A program made the translations under genes and the position numbers. Source: an uncultured Clostridia bacterium (GTDB lineage: Bacteria; Bacillota; Clostridia; Christensenellales; Aristaeellaceae). From it: a stretch of DNA of 21,470 nt. The notes below the pieces were generated by a model, which did no database searches, was not told where the DNA came from, and saw nothing but the letters and a program-made list of their open reading frames with translations. The stretch is taken from positions 1 to 21,470 of the forward strand of contig CAKUFB010000015.1 of the NCBI GenBank assembly GCA_934647145.1, in the 5' to 3' direction. Shown here in pieces: positions 14,756 to 21,442 of this stretch (its first letter is position 1; each line of letters opens with the position of its first letter).

Positions 14756-14990
14756 CAGTGTCTCCATGGGGGAACACGGAACCGAACCCCTCAGCCGCCT
14801 TCGGCGACAGCTCCCCTTTCAGGAGAGCCTTTTGGCGGTGGGAACACCTGCACTTGATACCTTCGCCAAACGCTTCATTCAGGGCAGGGCATTGCTCTAT
14901 CGCGATGCGCTGCCTGATCAGAGCGCCTATGGTCAAGGGAAAAGCGCTTGTCTGCGGTGCCTTTTCCCAACGCCGCATTCGGGGAAGTAC
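14756..14990. repeat. Hairpin-rich non-coding block, dispersed-repeat-like
   Basis: I accept no gene here. Stem-loops lie at 14796-14806 (CGCC-TTC-GGCG), 14831-14870 (TTTGGCG with CGCCAAA, enclosing GGTG-GGAA-CACC), 14880-14916 (long imperfect stem including GCATTGC with GCGATGC) and 14937-14968 (GGGAAAAG with CTTTTCCC). The part CTTCGGCGACAGCTCCCC resembles, from memory, intergenic repeats scattered in gut Clostridia genomes. A protein predicted across it on the minus strand (14673-14978) would run through the terminator and is not credible. Confidence 0.5.
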
Positions 14991-15041
14991 ATATCTTTAT
15001 TGTGATACGCCACGTGGATCATCGTGTTTTCCGGGAGAGGT

Positions 15042-15079
15042 CTGGGGAGGCGCCTTTTTCAAAAAGGCGGCCTCCCCAG
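15042..15079. repeat. Dispersed palindrome, copy A (terminator-like)
   Basis: CTGGGGAGG (15042-15050) pairs with CCTCCCCAG (15071-15079), and GCCTTTTT (15052-15059) with AAAAAGGC (15061-15068), giving a stem of about 17 bp with one bulge. It lies just after the leftward ytfJ-like gene and probably terminates it. A near-identical copy lies at 19154-19186. Confidence 0.8.
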
Positions 15080-15090
15080 CGTTCCTCCCC

Positions 15091-15474
15091 CTACTGCGCG
15101 GGCTGCTTGGCGGGGAAGAGGCGCCTGACCTCGCCGATGAGCTGGGGCACGAGCTCCATGAGGTGGTCGAGGGGCGCGACGTACTGGGCGGGGGCGAGGC
15201 GCACCTGGTTCTGGCTGATGACCAGAAAGCCCATGGGCTGGACGCTGACGCCCGCGCCTGTGCCGCCTGCGAAGGGAGCCTCGGGCAGGGTGGAGGCGGG
15301 GAGCGAGTACTCGCCGCCGCCCGCGACGAAGCCGAAGCTGACCTTGGAAATGGGAATCACGGTGGAGCCGTCGGGGGTGGTGACCGCGTCGCCGATGACC
15401 GTGTTGACGTCCACCATCTCGCGGATATTTTCCATCGTGGTGTTCATGATGCCTTCAATCGGGTGTTTGTCCAT
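15091..15474 (-). CDS. ytfJ: YtfJ/GerW-family sporulation protein
   Basis: The 127-residue protein begins M-D-K-H-P-I-E-G-I-M-N-T-T-M-E-N-I-R-E-M-V-D, a typical GerW/YtfJ opening. It continues with D-A-V-T-T-P-D-G-S-T-V-I-P-I-S-K-V-S-F-G-F and a glycine-rich V-A-G-G-G-E-Y and G-G-T-G-A-G segment, the family core. In Bacillus the family is forespore-expressed and linked to spore germination; the biochemical role is unknown. At 127 residues it is a little shorter than Bacillus YtfJ. The start ATG at 15474 has GGGAGG about 8 nt upstream and lies inside the 3' end of the upstream gene. The open frame beyond it is the neighbour read in another frame. A large palindrome follows the stop. Confidence 0.9.
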   Translation of the reverse strand: MDKHPIEGIMNTTMENIREMVDVNTVIGDAVTTPDGSTVIPISKVSFGFVAGGGEYSLPASTLPEAPFAGGTGAGVSVQPMGFLVISQNQVRLAPAQYVAPLDHLMELVPQLIGEVRRLFPAKQPAQ

Positions 15475-15968
15475 GAATTCAGCCTCCCTGCGATCAAATG
15501 AAGGAGGAGCGAGCCTCCCGCGCGAATAATATGCCCCACGCGCACCGAAAGGATACCGCCCGCGCGTATGCGCGTGGCCGCGTTCGTGAAGTCGGCGGCG
15601 ACGCGGGCGCGCAGCGGGAGCCTGGGACAGGCGGTCTGAAGGCAGCAGACCCCGGCGCGCAGCAGCCCGCACACCAGCGCGTTCTTCGCCGCGTCATCCA
15701 GGCGCAGCGTCACGTCGAGCGCCAGCCGCTCCACCGAAACGCCCTTCAGAAGCACCCGCGCAGCCTGAAAGAGCGCGTCCTTGGGCAGGGAGGCGGACGG
15801 CCTTTTTCGGGGCCGCAGGCGGGCTGATGGAATGTCCAGGCGCACCGCCCAGATCATCACGCCCAGCCGGAGCGGCGTTTCCTGCTCGCTGGCGTACACC
15901 GCGCCCACGCGCACCGGCGTCATCAGCAGGTAACACAGCGATATCGCCGCAAAAGCCCAGTAGACCAT
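15444..15968 (-). CDS. ytfI: DUF2953 (YtfI-like) protein
   Basis: The 174-residue protein has a single N-terminal hydrophobic segment (about 2-17), then a basic region (about 45-60, R-L-R-P-R-K-R-P) and a C-terminal half with L-P-L-R-A-R-V-A-A-D-F-T-N-A-A and G-H-I-I-R-A-G-G-S. This layout and its place directly before ytfJ match DUF2953/YtfI proteins, which pair with ytfJ in Bacillus and Clostridia. Function is unknown; a membrane-tethered role in the forespore is inferred only from the partner. The start ATG at 15968 has GGGAGGCGAGG upstream. It overlaps the ytfJ start by 31 bases, so the two are probably translated together. Confidence 0.78.
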   Translation of the reverse strand: MVYWAFAAISLCYLLMTPVRVGAVYASEQETPLRLGVMIWAVRLDIPSARLRPRKRPSASLPKDALFQAARVLLKGVSVERLALDVTLRLDDAAKNALVCGLLRAGVCCLQTACPRLPLRARVAADFTNAATRIRAGGILSVRVGHIIRAGGSLLLHLIAGRLNSWTNTRLKAS

Positions 15969-16019
15969 ACCTCGCCTCCCGATGCGAGAATTTCTTTCCT
16001 GTATTTTTCACGAATCGGG

Positions 16020-16048
16020 TTGTAATTATGTGCGGTTCGTGCTATGGT
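16020..16048 (+). promoter_or_regulatory. Possible promoter of the ECF S-component gene
   Basis: TTGTAA (16020-16025), a 17-nt spacer and TATGGT (16043-16048); a TATAGA lies at 16048-16053. The leader before the ATG at 16083 is about 30 nt, too short for a riboswitch. Confidence 0.4.
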
Positions 16049-16082
16049 ATAGACGATTTCGTAAAATAGGAGGGTGTCACTT

Positions 16083-16631
16083 ATGGACAGAAAAACGCTT
16101 CGGAAGATGGTATTCACTGCGGTCATGGCGGCCTTTGTATTCGTGGCCACGTATTTCCTGAAAATCCGCATTCCCACCCCGACCGGCTACACGATGCTCA
16201 AGATGGGCAACATCCTGTGCGTGCTTTCCGGCCTGCTGTTCGGGCCGGTGTGCGGCGGACTGGCGGCGGGCGTGGGCTCGGCGCTGTATGACCTGACCGA
16301 CCCGGCGTTCGCCGCGGGCGCGATGACCACGTTCGTGCGCTTCTTCATCATGGGCTTTCTGGCCGGGCTGATTTCCCACCTGGGCAAGGCGAACGGCGAG
16401 CACATGAAGCGCAACCTGGTCGCGGCCGTCGTGGCCTCGCTGAGCTACGTGCTGCTCTACATCGGCGAAAAGGTGGTCGTGCTGATGCTGGCGGGCAGCG
16501 GCTTCTTCCCGGCCGTCGCGGCCAACAGCACCAAGCTGATCGCGTCCCTGACCAACGCGGCGGTGGCCATCGTGGGCAGCATGCTGCTGGTGAAGCCCAT
16601 CCGCGGCGCGCTCAAGCGGGTCGGGTATTAG
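16083..16631 (+). CDS. ECF transporter S component, substrate unknown
   Basis: The 182-residue membrane protein has about five to six hydrophobic segments. It carries the I-R-I-P-T-P-T-G-Y-T-M-L-K-M-G-N-I motif (28-44) and G-L-L-F-G-P-V-C-G-G-L-A-A-G-V-G-S-A-L-Y-D (50-70), typical of PF07155-type substrate-binding components of ECF vitamin transporters. It should capture a small nutrient and dock with a shared EcfT/EcfA/EcfA' module, which is absent here, so it is an orphan (group II) S component. The start ATG at 16083 follows TAGGAGGG; a GTG three codons upstream overlaps that site. Neighbours and leader give no hint of the vitamin. Confidence 0.85.
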   Translation: MDRKTLRKMVFTAVMAAFVFVATYFLKIRIPTPTGYTMLKMGNILCVLSGLLFGPVCGGLAAGVGSALYDLTDPAFAAGAMTTFVRFFIMGFLAGLISHLGKANGEHMKRNLVAAVVASLSYVLLYIGEKVVVLMLAGSGFFPAVAANSTKLIASLTNAAVAIVGSMLLVKPIRGALKRVGY

Positions 16632-16657
16632 GTTACGATCGAGAGGCGGCAGCAAGT

Positions 16658-16672
16658 GCTTTCCGGGAAAGC
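16658..16672. repeat. Small triloop hairpin between the ECF and aldolase genes
   Basis: GCTTTC-CGG-GAAAGC, 27 nt after the stop, without a T run. The string GTGCTTTCC also precedes the palindrome at 19154. Confidence 0.45.
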
Positions 16673-16710
16673 TCGAACGTTCCATACACAGAAAAAAAGG
16701 AGGCGGCGAT

Positions 16711-17364
16711 ATGGCCGAAAGAGAATCGATTAAGCGGCTCATTCAGGAGACCCGTCTGATTGTGATCGCGCGGGGCATGGAGCCTCAGCGCATGCTGGAC
16801 GCGGCCGATGCGCTTTACGCAGGCGGCGTGCGCCTGCTGGAGTGTACCTTCGACCACTGGCGCGAGGACTGCGAGCAGGCCAACCGCCGCCTGATTTCGG
16901 CGCTGGCGGAGCGCTTTTCGGGCAGGATGCAGATCGGCGCGGGCACGGTGCTGACCGTTCGCGAGGCCGAGGCCGCGGTGGACGCGGGCGCTTCCTTCCT
17001 GATTTCCCCCGGCGCGGACGAGCGGGTCATTGCGAAGACCCGTCAGCTGGGCGCGGTGTCCATTCCGGGCGCGCTCACGCCCACCGAGATCGTCGCCGCC
17101 TGGCAGGCCGGCGCGGACTTTGTGAAGCTGTTCCCGGTCGGCGCGCTGGGTCCGGGCTACGTCAAGGCCGTCCGCGCGCCGCTTGCGCACATCCCGATGC
17201 TGGCGGTGGGCGGGGTGACGCTGGAGAACATCCCGGCGTTCCTGAAGAGCGGCGTGTCCGGCTTCGGCGTCGGCGGGTCGATCCTCGCGGGCGCGGCGAC
17301 GGGCGAGCTGAGCGCCGTTGCCGAAACGGCCAGAGCCTACGTGCAGGCGGTTCAGGGATGTTAA
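16711..17364 (+). CDS. eda: KDPG/KHG aldolase
   Basis: Cleaves 2-keto-3-deoxy-6-phosphogluconate to pyruvate and glyceraldehyde-3-phosphate (or 4-hydroxy-2-oxoglutarate to pyruvate and glyoxylate), the last step of uronate and Entner-Doudoroff routes. The 217-residue class I aldolase barrel has E44 in L-L-E-C-T-F, the I-G-A-G-T-V-L segment (75-81), S-P-G (99-101) and the Schiff-base lysine K139 in F-V-K-L-F-P. The E-C-T-F-D-H-W stretch departs from the usual E-V/I-T-L/F-R-T, so substrate preference may be shifted. The start ATG at 16711 has GGAGG close upstream. No kdgK or uronate isomerase gene accompanies it, and no promoter was found in the 79-nt gap after the ECF gene, so it may be cotranscribed with that gene. 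Confidence 0.9.
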   Translation: MAERESIKRLIQETRLIVIARGMEPQRMLDAADALYAGGVRLLECTFDHWREDCEQANRRLISALAERFSGRMQIGAGTVLTVREAEAAVDAGASFLISPGADERVIAKTRQLGAVSIPGALTPTEIVAAWQAGADFVKLFPVGALGPGYVKAVRAPLAHIPMLAVGGVTLENIPAFLKSGVSGFGVGGSILAGAATGELSAVAETARAYVQAVQGC

Positions 17365-17379
17365 ATACCTGCCCCGCCC

Positions 17380-17408
17380 TTGCGCAGCGGGCGCAAAATT
17401 GGTACAAT
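17380..17408 (+). promoter_or_regulatory. Sigma-A promoter of parAB with overlapping inverted repeat
   Basis: TTGCGC (17380-17385), a 17-nt spacer and TACAAT (17403-17408), extended form TGGTACAAT. The -35 is half of a perfect inverted repeat TTGCGC-N5-GCGCAA (17380-17396), a candidate operator. Confidence 0.68.
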
Positions 17409-17446
17409 ATAAGCAGTTACACGACGGTTTGAAGCGAGGCATGTCG

Positions 17447-18211
17447 ATGGGCAAGATCATAGCGGTGACCAATCAGAAGGGCGGCGTGGGCAAGACCACC
17501 ACGGCGGTCAATCTGTCTGCCTGCGTGGCGGAGAAGGGCAAACGCGTGCTGCTGGCGGACGTCGATCCGCAGGGGAACGCGTCCAGCGGCCTGGGCTGCG
17601 CGGCCAGGAATCGCCGGTCGATCTACGACGTGCTGCTGGGCGAAACGCCGGCGAAGGACGCGATACAGGCCACGAAGTTCGGCCCGCTGTCGCTGCTGCC
17701 CAGCTCGATTCAGCTGGCGGGCGCGGAGATCGAGCTGGTGGCCATGCCGGGGCGGGAGACGCTGCTCAAGAACGCGCTCGAGCCGGTGAAGGACGAGTTC
17801 GACTACATCTTCATCGACTGTCCGCCCTCGCTGAGCCTGCTGACGCTCAACGCCATGGCGGCGGCCGACAGCGTGCTGGTGCCGATCCAGTGCGAATACT
17901 ACGCGTTGGAGGGCGTGGGCCAGCTGATGAACACGCTGCAGCTGGTCAAAAAGAGCCTGAACCCGAGGATTGAGGTGGAGGGCGTGGTGCTGACCATGCT
18001 CGACGGGCGCACCAACCTGGGCATCCAGGTGGTGGAGGAGGTCAAGAAGTACTTCAAGGATCGGGTCTATTCGAGCATCATCCCGCGCAACGTGCGCCTG
18101 AGCGAGGCCCCGAGCCACGGCCTGCCCATTCACCTGTACGATTCCCGCAGCACGGGCGCGCAGGCGTATCGCGATCTGGCCGAAGAGTTTATCGAGTGGA
18201 ACGAAGAATAA
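17447..18211 (+). CDS. parA: Chromosome-partitioning ATPase ParA (Soj)
   Basis: Works with ParB to segregate chromosome origins and, in Bacillus, to control replication initiation and sporulation. The 254-residue protein starts M-G-K-I-I-A-V-T-N-Q. It has the deviant Walker A K-G-G-V-G-K-T-T (11-18), the A' motif D-V-D-P-Q-G-N (38-44) and Walker B F-I-D-C-P-P (122-127). Length and sequence match Soj closely. I chose the ATG at 17447 rather than 17441 because CGAGG (17435-17439) is spaced 7 nt from it. ParB follows 19 nt downstream. The ribosome site is weaker than at neighbouring genes. Confidence 0.95.
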   Translation: MGKIIAVTNQKGGVGKTTTAVNLSACVAEKGKRVLLADVDPQGNASSGLGCAARNRRSIYDVLLGETPAKDAIQATKFGPLSLLPSSIQLAGAEIELVAMPGRETLLKNALEPVKDEFDYIFIDCPPSLSLLTLNAMAAADSVLVPIQCEYYALEGVGQLMNTLQLVKKSLNPRIEVEGVVLTMLDGRTNLGIQVVEEVKKYFKDRVYSSIIPRNVRLSEAPSHGLPIHLYDSRSTGAQAYRDLAEEFIEWNEE

Positions 18212-18230
18212 GTGGAGGTTGGCGAAACAC

Positions 18231-19139
18231 ATGGCGAGCAAATCAAAGGGCCTGGGCCGCGGCCTGGGCGCGCTGCTGGGCGAGCTGTCCGAGGCGGAGG
18301 CGCAGCAGGAGCCGGTGCTGCTGAAAATGGAGGGCGCGCCGGTGGACGCGGTGGTTTCCCTGCGCCTGAGCGACATCGACCCCAACCGGGAGCAGCCCCG
18401 CCGCAGCTTTGACGAGCAGGCCATGCAGGAGCTGACCGACTCCATCCGCGCGATGGGCGTGATTCAGCCCATACTGGTCAGCAAGAACGGCAGGCGATAC
18501 ACCATTATCGCGGGCGAACGCCGCTGGCGCGCCGCGCGCTTCGCCGGGCTGACCGAGATTCCCGCGATCATCCGCGACTGGGACGAGGTGAAGCGGATGG
18601 AGGCCGCGCTGGTCGAGAACCTGCAGCGCGACGACCTGAACCCGGTCGAGGAGGCCATGGGCGTGAAGCGGCTGATGGAGCAGTGCGGCCTGACCCAGGA
18701 CAAGGTGGCCGAGCGCCTGGGCAAGAGCCGGCCGGCGGTGGCCAACACGCTGCGCCTGCTGACGCTGCCCGAGGCGGTGCTGAGCATGATTCGCGACGGC
18801 AGGCTGTCCGCGGGACATGGCCGCGCGCTGGTGCCCCTGTCGCGCGACATGCAGGTGAAGCTCGCGCAGCTGGCCGCGGCGCAGGGCTGGTCGGTGCGCC
18901 AGCTGGAAAAGATCTGCCGCCAGCAGCTCGAAAAGAAGGACGAGCCCAAGCCCGAGCCCAGGCCGGTCGACCCGGAGTATAAGCGTCTGGAGCGCATGGC
19001 GCGGGACGTGTTCGGCGCGCGCGTGGAGCTGTCCGGCGACGAGAACAAGGGCAAGCTGGTGGTGCACTACCAGAGCGCCGACGACCTGCAGCGCATTTAC
19101 GAGATCATGGATCACCTGTCCAGTCACCCGATCGCGTGA
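18231..19139 (+). CDS. parB: Chromosome-partitioning protein ParB (Spo0J)
   Basis: Centromere-binding CTPase clamp that loads at parS sites and stimulates ParA. In the 302-residue protein the N-terminal K-G-L-G-R-G-L-G-A-L-L (6-16) is the ParA-activating peptide. The CTP-binding region has Q-P-R-R (55-58), G-V-I-Q-P-I (76-81) and G-E-R-R-W-R-A (95-101), then E-N-L-Q-R-D-D-L-N-P-V-E-E-A (129-142). The helix-turn-helix is 154-177, and a dimerising C-terminal domain (250-302) follows a charged linker. The ATG at 18231 is 12 nt from GGAGG, a little far; a TTG at 18219 directly abuts that site, so the ATG is preferred. A palindrome begins 14 nt after the stop. No parS site was seen in this window. 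Confidence 0.95.
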   Translation: MASKSKGLGRGLGALLGELSEAEAQQEPVLLKMEGAPVDAVVSLRLSDIDPNREQPRRSFDEQAMQELTDSIRAMGVIQPILVSKNGRRYTIIAGERRWRAARFAGLTEIPAIIRDWDEVKRMEAALVENLQRDDLNPVEEAMGVKRLMEQCGLTQDKVAERLGKSRPAVANTLRLLTLPEAVLSMIRDGRLSAGHGRALVPLSRDMQVKLAQLAAAQGWSVRQLEKICRQQLEKKDEPKPEPRPVDPEYKRLERMARDVFGARVELSGDENKGKLVVHYQSADDLQRIYEIMDHLSSHPIA

Positions 19140-19153
19140 GCAGGTGCTTTCCC

Positions 19154-19186
19154 GGGGAGGCGCCTTTTTGAAAAGGCGGCCTCCCC
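19154..19186. repeat. Dispersed palindrome, copy B (terminator-like)
   Basis: GGGGAGG (19154-19160) pairs with CCTCCCC (19180-19186), with GCCTTTT/AAAAGGC inside. It matches copy A at 15042-15079 almost base for base, including GCGT after the palindrome. It probably ends the parAB transcript. Confidence 0.8.
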
Positions 19187-19228
19187 TGCGTACTTTTTGC
19201 GTGATTCTACAGAAACGGAGGGATTGTT

Positions 19229-21442
19229 TTGAAGCGATACGAGATCACCTGGCAGGTGGGGTATCAGTCCGCGCCGGACGGACGGCCGCAGGAGATGACG
19301 CCCGCCAGCGTGCCGGGCGCGGTGCAGCTGGATTACGCGCGCGCCAAGGGCTGGCCGCCCTTCTGGAAGGGCGTGAACTTCAAGGACTACAAGTGGATGG
19401 AGGACGTGTACTGGCTGTACGAGAGCCGCCTGCAGATTCCCTGCGGGGCGGGCGAGCGCGCCTTTCTGCACTTTCTGGGCATTGACTACCGCTACAGGAT
19501 TCTGGCGGACGGCGAGTGCCTGGCGGACGACGAGGGCATGTTCCGGCCGGTTCACCTGGACGTGACCCGCTTTGCCGGGCGCACGGTCTGCCTGCAGGTG
19601 CTGATCTTCCCCGCGCCCAAGGCGGACGACTCCGACACCCGCACCCAGGCGCGCAAAAGCTGCAAGTCCCCGGCCTGCTACAGCTGGGACTGGCACCCGC
19701 GGCTGGTGACGGCCGGGCTGTGGGACGAGGCGTACCTGACCGTCGGCCCGGCGCGGCAGCTGACCGACCTGGACGCGTCCTACACGCTGAATGACGAGCT
19801 GACCCGCTGCGATGTGCGCGTGGAGGCGAAGGCGCCTGAGGACGGCCCCGTCGAGGCGGTGCTGAGCCTGGAGGGAAAAGAGGTCGCGCGGGCGGAGGGG
19901 ACGCTGACCGGCGGCGAGGCGAGCCTTTGCCTGAGCCTGGACAAGCCCAGGCTGTGGTACCCGGTGGGCTGCGGCGAGCAGACCCGGTACCTGCTGACCG
20001 TGCGCGCGCTGGGCGAGGACGGAAGCGTGATCGACGAGCGCGTCAGGCCGATCGGCCTGCGCCGCGTGCGCCTGGTGATGAACGAGGGCAGCTGGGACGA
20101 GCCGAAGGACTTCCCCAAGAGCCGCTCGGACGCGCCCGCCACGCTCGAGGTCAACGGCCGCAGGCTGTTTGCGCGCGGCTCCAACTGGGTCAACGCCCAG
20201 GTCTTTCCCGGCACGATGTCCCCCGAGCACTATGAATCGCTGCTCACGCTGGTTCGCGACGCGCACATGAACATCCTGCGCATCTGGGGCGGCGGCTTCG
20301 TCAACAAGGAGAGCTTCTTCGAGCTGTGCGACGAGCTGGGCATTATGGTCTGGCAGGAGTTCCCGCTGGCCTGCAACGAATATCCGGACGAGGAGCACTA
20401 TCTGTCCGTGCTCAAGCAGGAGGCGACCAGCATCGTCCGCCGCCTGCGCACGCATCCCTGCGTGGTGATGTACTGCGGCGGCAACGAGCTGTTCAACAAC
20501 TGGTCGCTGATGACCGATCAGCACCACGCGCTGCGCCTGCTCAACGCCGTGTGCTACGAGGAGGATCGCTGCACGCCCTTTATCGCGACCTCGCCGCTCA
20601 ACGGCATGGGTCACGGCAGCTACCTGAATTATGACGAGACCAAAAACGAGGAGCTGCTCACCCGCTTCGTGCACAGCCACAACACCGCCTATACCGAGTT
20701 CGGCTGTCCGTCGGTCTCCCCGGCGAGATACCTGCGCACATTCATGTCGCCCGAGGACTTCGACGACTGCCGCCCGGAAAACGAGGTCTGGCGCGAGCAT
20801 CACGCCTTCAACGCCTGGGTCAAGGACTCCTGGGCGCGCTTCTGCGAGGCGGAGTATTTCTTCGGCGGCTTCGAGGGCACCGAGGACCTGTGCCGCAAGA
20901 CCGCGATGATTCAGTCGATGTGCTATCAGAACGAGTTTGAGGCGATGCGGCAGCAGTGGCCGCACTGCGCCATGGCCATCAACTGGTGCCTGAACGAGCC
21001 CTGGCCCACCGCCGCCGGCAACAGCCTGATCGCCTGGCCCTGCGTGGTCAAGCCCGCCTATTACGCCGTCAAGGCCGCGCTGCGGCCAAAAATGGCCAGC
21101 CTGGGCATCGAGAAGCAGTGCTGGGAGCCGGGCGAGCGCTTCCACGGCCGCGTGTGGGTGTTCAACGACTGGCCGGCGAGCCTGGAGGCGCTGACCGTGG
21201 ACGCGTTCTATATCGCGCCCGGAAGCGGCGAGGAGCGGCCTTTGGGCAGCTTCCCCTGCCAGGAGCTGGCATCTGACTCACACGCCGAGATCGGCGGTCT
21301 GAGCGTTGATCTGCCCAGGCAGGACGGCCTGTTCCGCATCCTGCTGCGCGTGCGCAGTCATCCCGAGATGGATTCCGAGTATACGCTGTTCTGCCGCGCC
21401 GCCGAGTCTCGCGTGCAGTTTGTCAGCGGACTGAATACCTGA
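19229..21442 (+). CDS. GH2 beta-mannosidase-like glycoside hydrolase (TTG start)
   Basis: The 737-residue protein, without signal peptide, probably hydrolyses beta-mannosides or related beta-glycosides in the cytoplasm. Domains in order are an N-terminal jelly-roll (about 1-180), an Ig-like sandwich (180-300), the TIM barrel (300-620) and a C-terminal sandwich. The acid/base Glu is E420 in Y-C-G-G-N-E-L-F and the nucleophile E490 in T-E-F-G-C-P-S. W-H-P-R and R-I-W-G-G-G (351-356) are also typical of the beta-mannosidase branch, and Q-E-F-P (376-379) precedes the acid/base. It is shorter than most family members (800-900), mainly at the C-terminal end. GGAGGG (19217-19222) fits a TTG start at 19229; the first in-frame ATG is 22 codons in, inside conserved fold. 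No clear promoter was found in the 42 nt after the preceding palindrome. Confidence 0.87.
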   Translation: MKRYEITWQVGYQSAPDGRPQEMTPASVPGAVQLDYARAKGWPPFWKGVNFKDYKWMEDVYWLYESRLQIPCGAGERAFLHFLGIDYRYRILADGECLADDEGMFRPVHLDVTRFAGRTVCLQVLIFPAPKADDSDTRTQARKSCKSPACYSWDWHPRLVTAGLWDEAYLTVGPARQLTDLDASYTLNDELTRCDVRVEAKAPEDGPVEAVLSLEGKEVARAEGTLTGGEASLCLSLDKPRLWYPVGCGEQTRYLLTVRALGEDGSVIDERVRPIGLRRVRLVMNEGSWDEPKDFPKSRSDAPATLEVNGRRLFARGSNWVNAQVFPGTMSPEHYESLLTLVRDAHMNILRIWGGGFVNKESFFELCDELGIMVWQEFPLACNEYPDEEHYLSVLKQEATSIVRRLRTHPCVVMYCGGNELFNNWSLMTDQHHALRLLNAVCYEEDRCTPFIATSPLNGMGHGSYLNYDETKNEELLTRFVHSHNTAYTEFGCPSVSPARYLRTFMSPEDFDDCRPENEVWREHHAFNAWVKDSWARFCEAEYFFGGFEGTEDLCRKTAMIQSMCYQNEFEAMRQQWPHCAMAINWCLNEPWPTAAGNSLIAWPCVVKPAYYAVKAALRPKMASLGIEKQCWEPGERFHGRVWVFNDWPASLEALTVDAFYIAPGSGEERPLGSFPCQELASDSHAEIGGLSVDLPRQDGLFRILLRVRSHPEMDSEYTLFCRAAESRVQFVSGLNT

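Noticed and set aside
12779..14767. A 662-codon open frame on the minus strand
   Set aside because: Antisense shadow of the second ABC subunit, crossing the tandem terminators.
14673..14978. A 101-codon minus-strand frame in the hairpin block
   Set aside because: It reads through several stem-loops and the terminator, has no ribosome site, and looks like a translated dispersed repeat.
15006..15020. CCACGTGG palindrome as a parS site
   Set aside because: The centre matches but the flanks do not fit TGTTnCACGTGAAACA.
19124..21145. A 673-codon open frame on the minus strand
   Set aside because: Antisense shadow of the GH2 gene, with His/Val/Ala-rich low-complexity translation.
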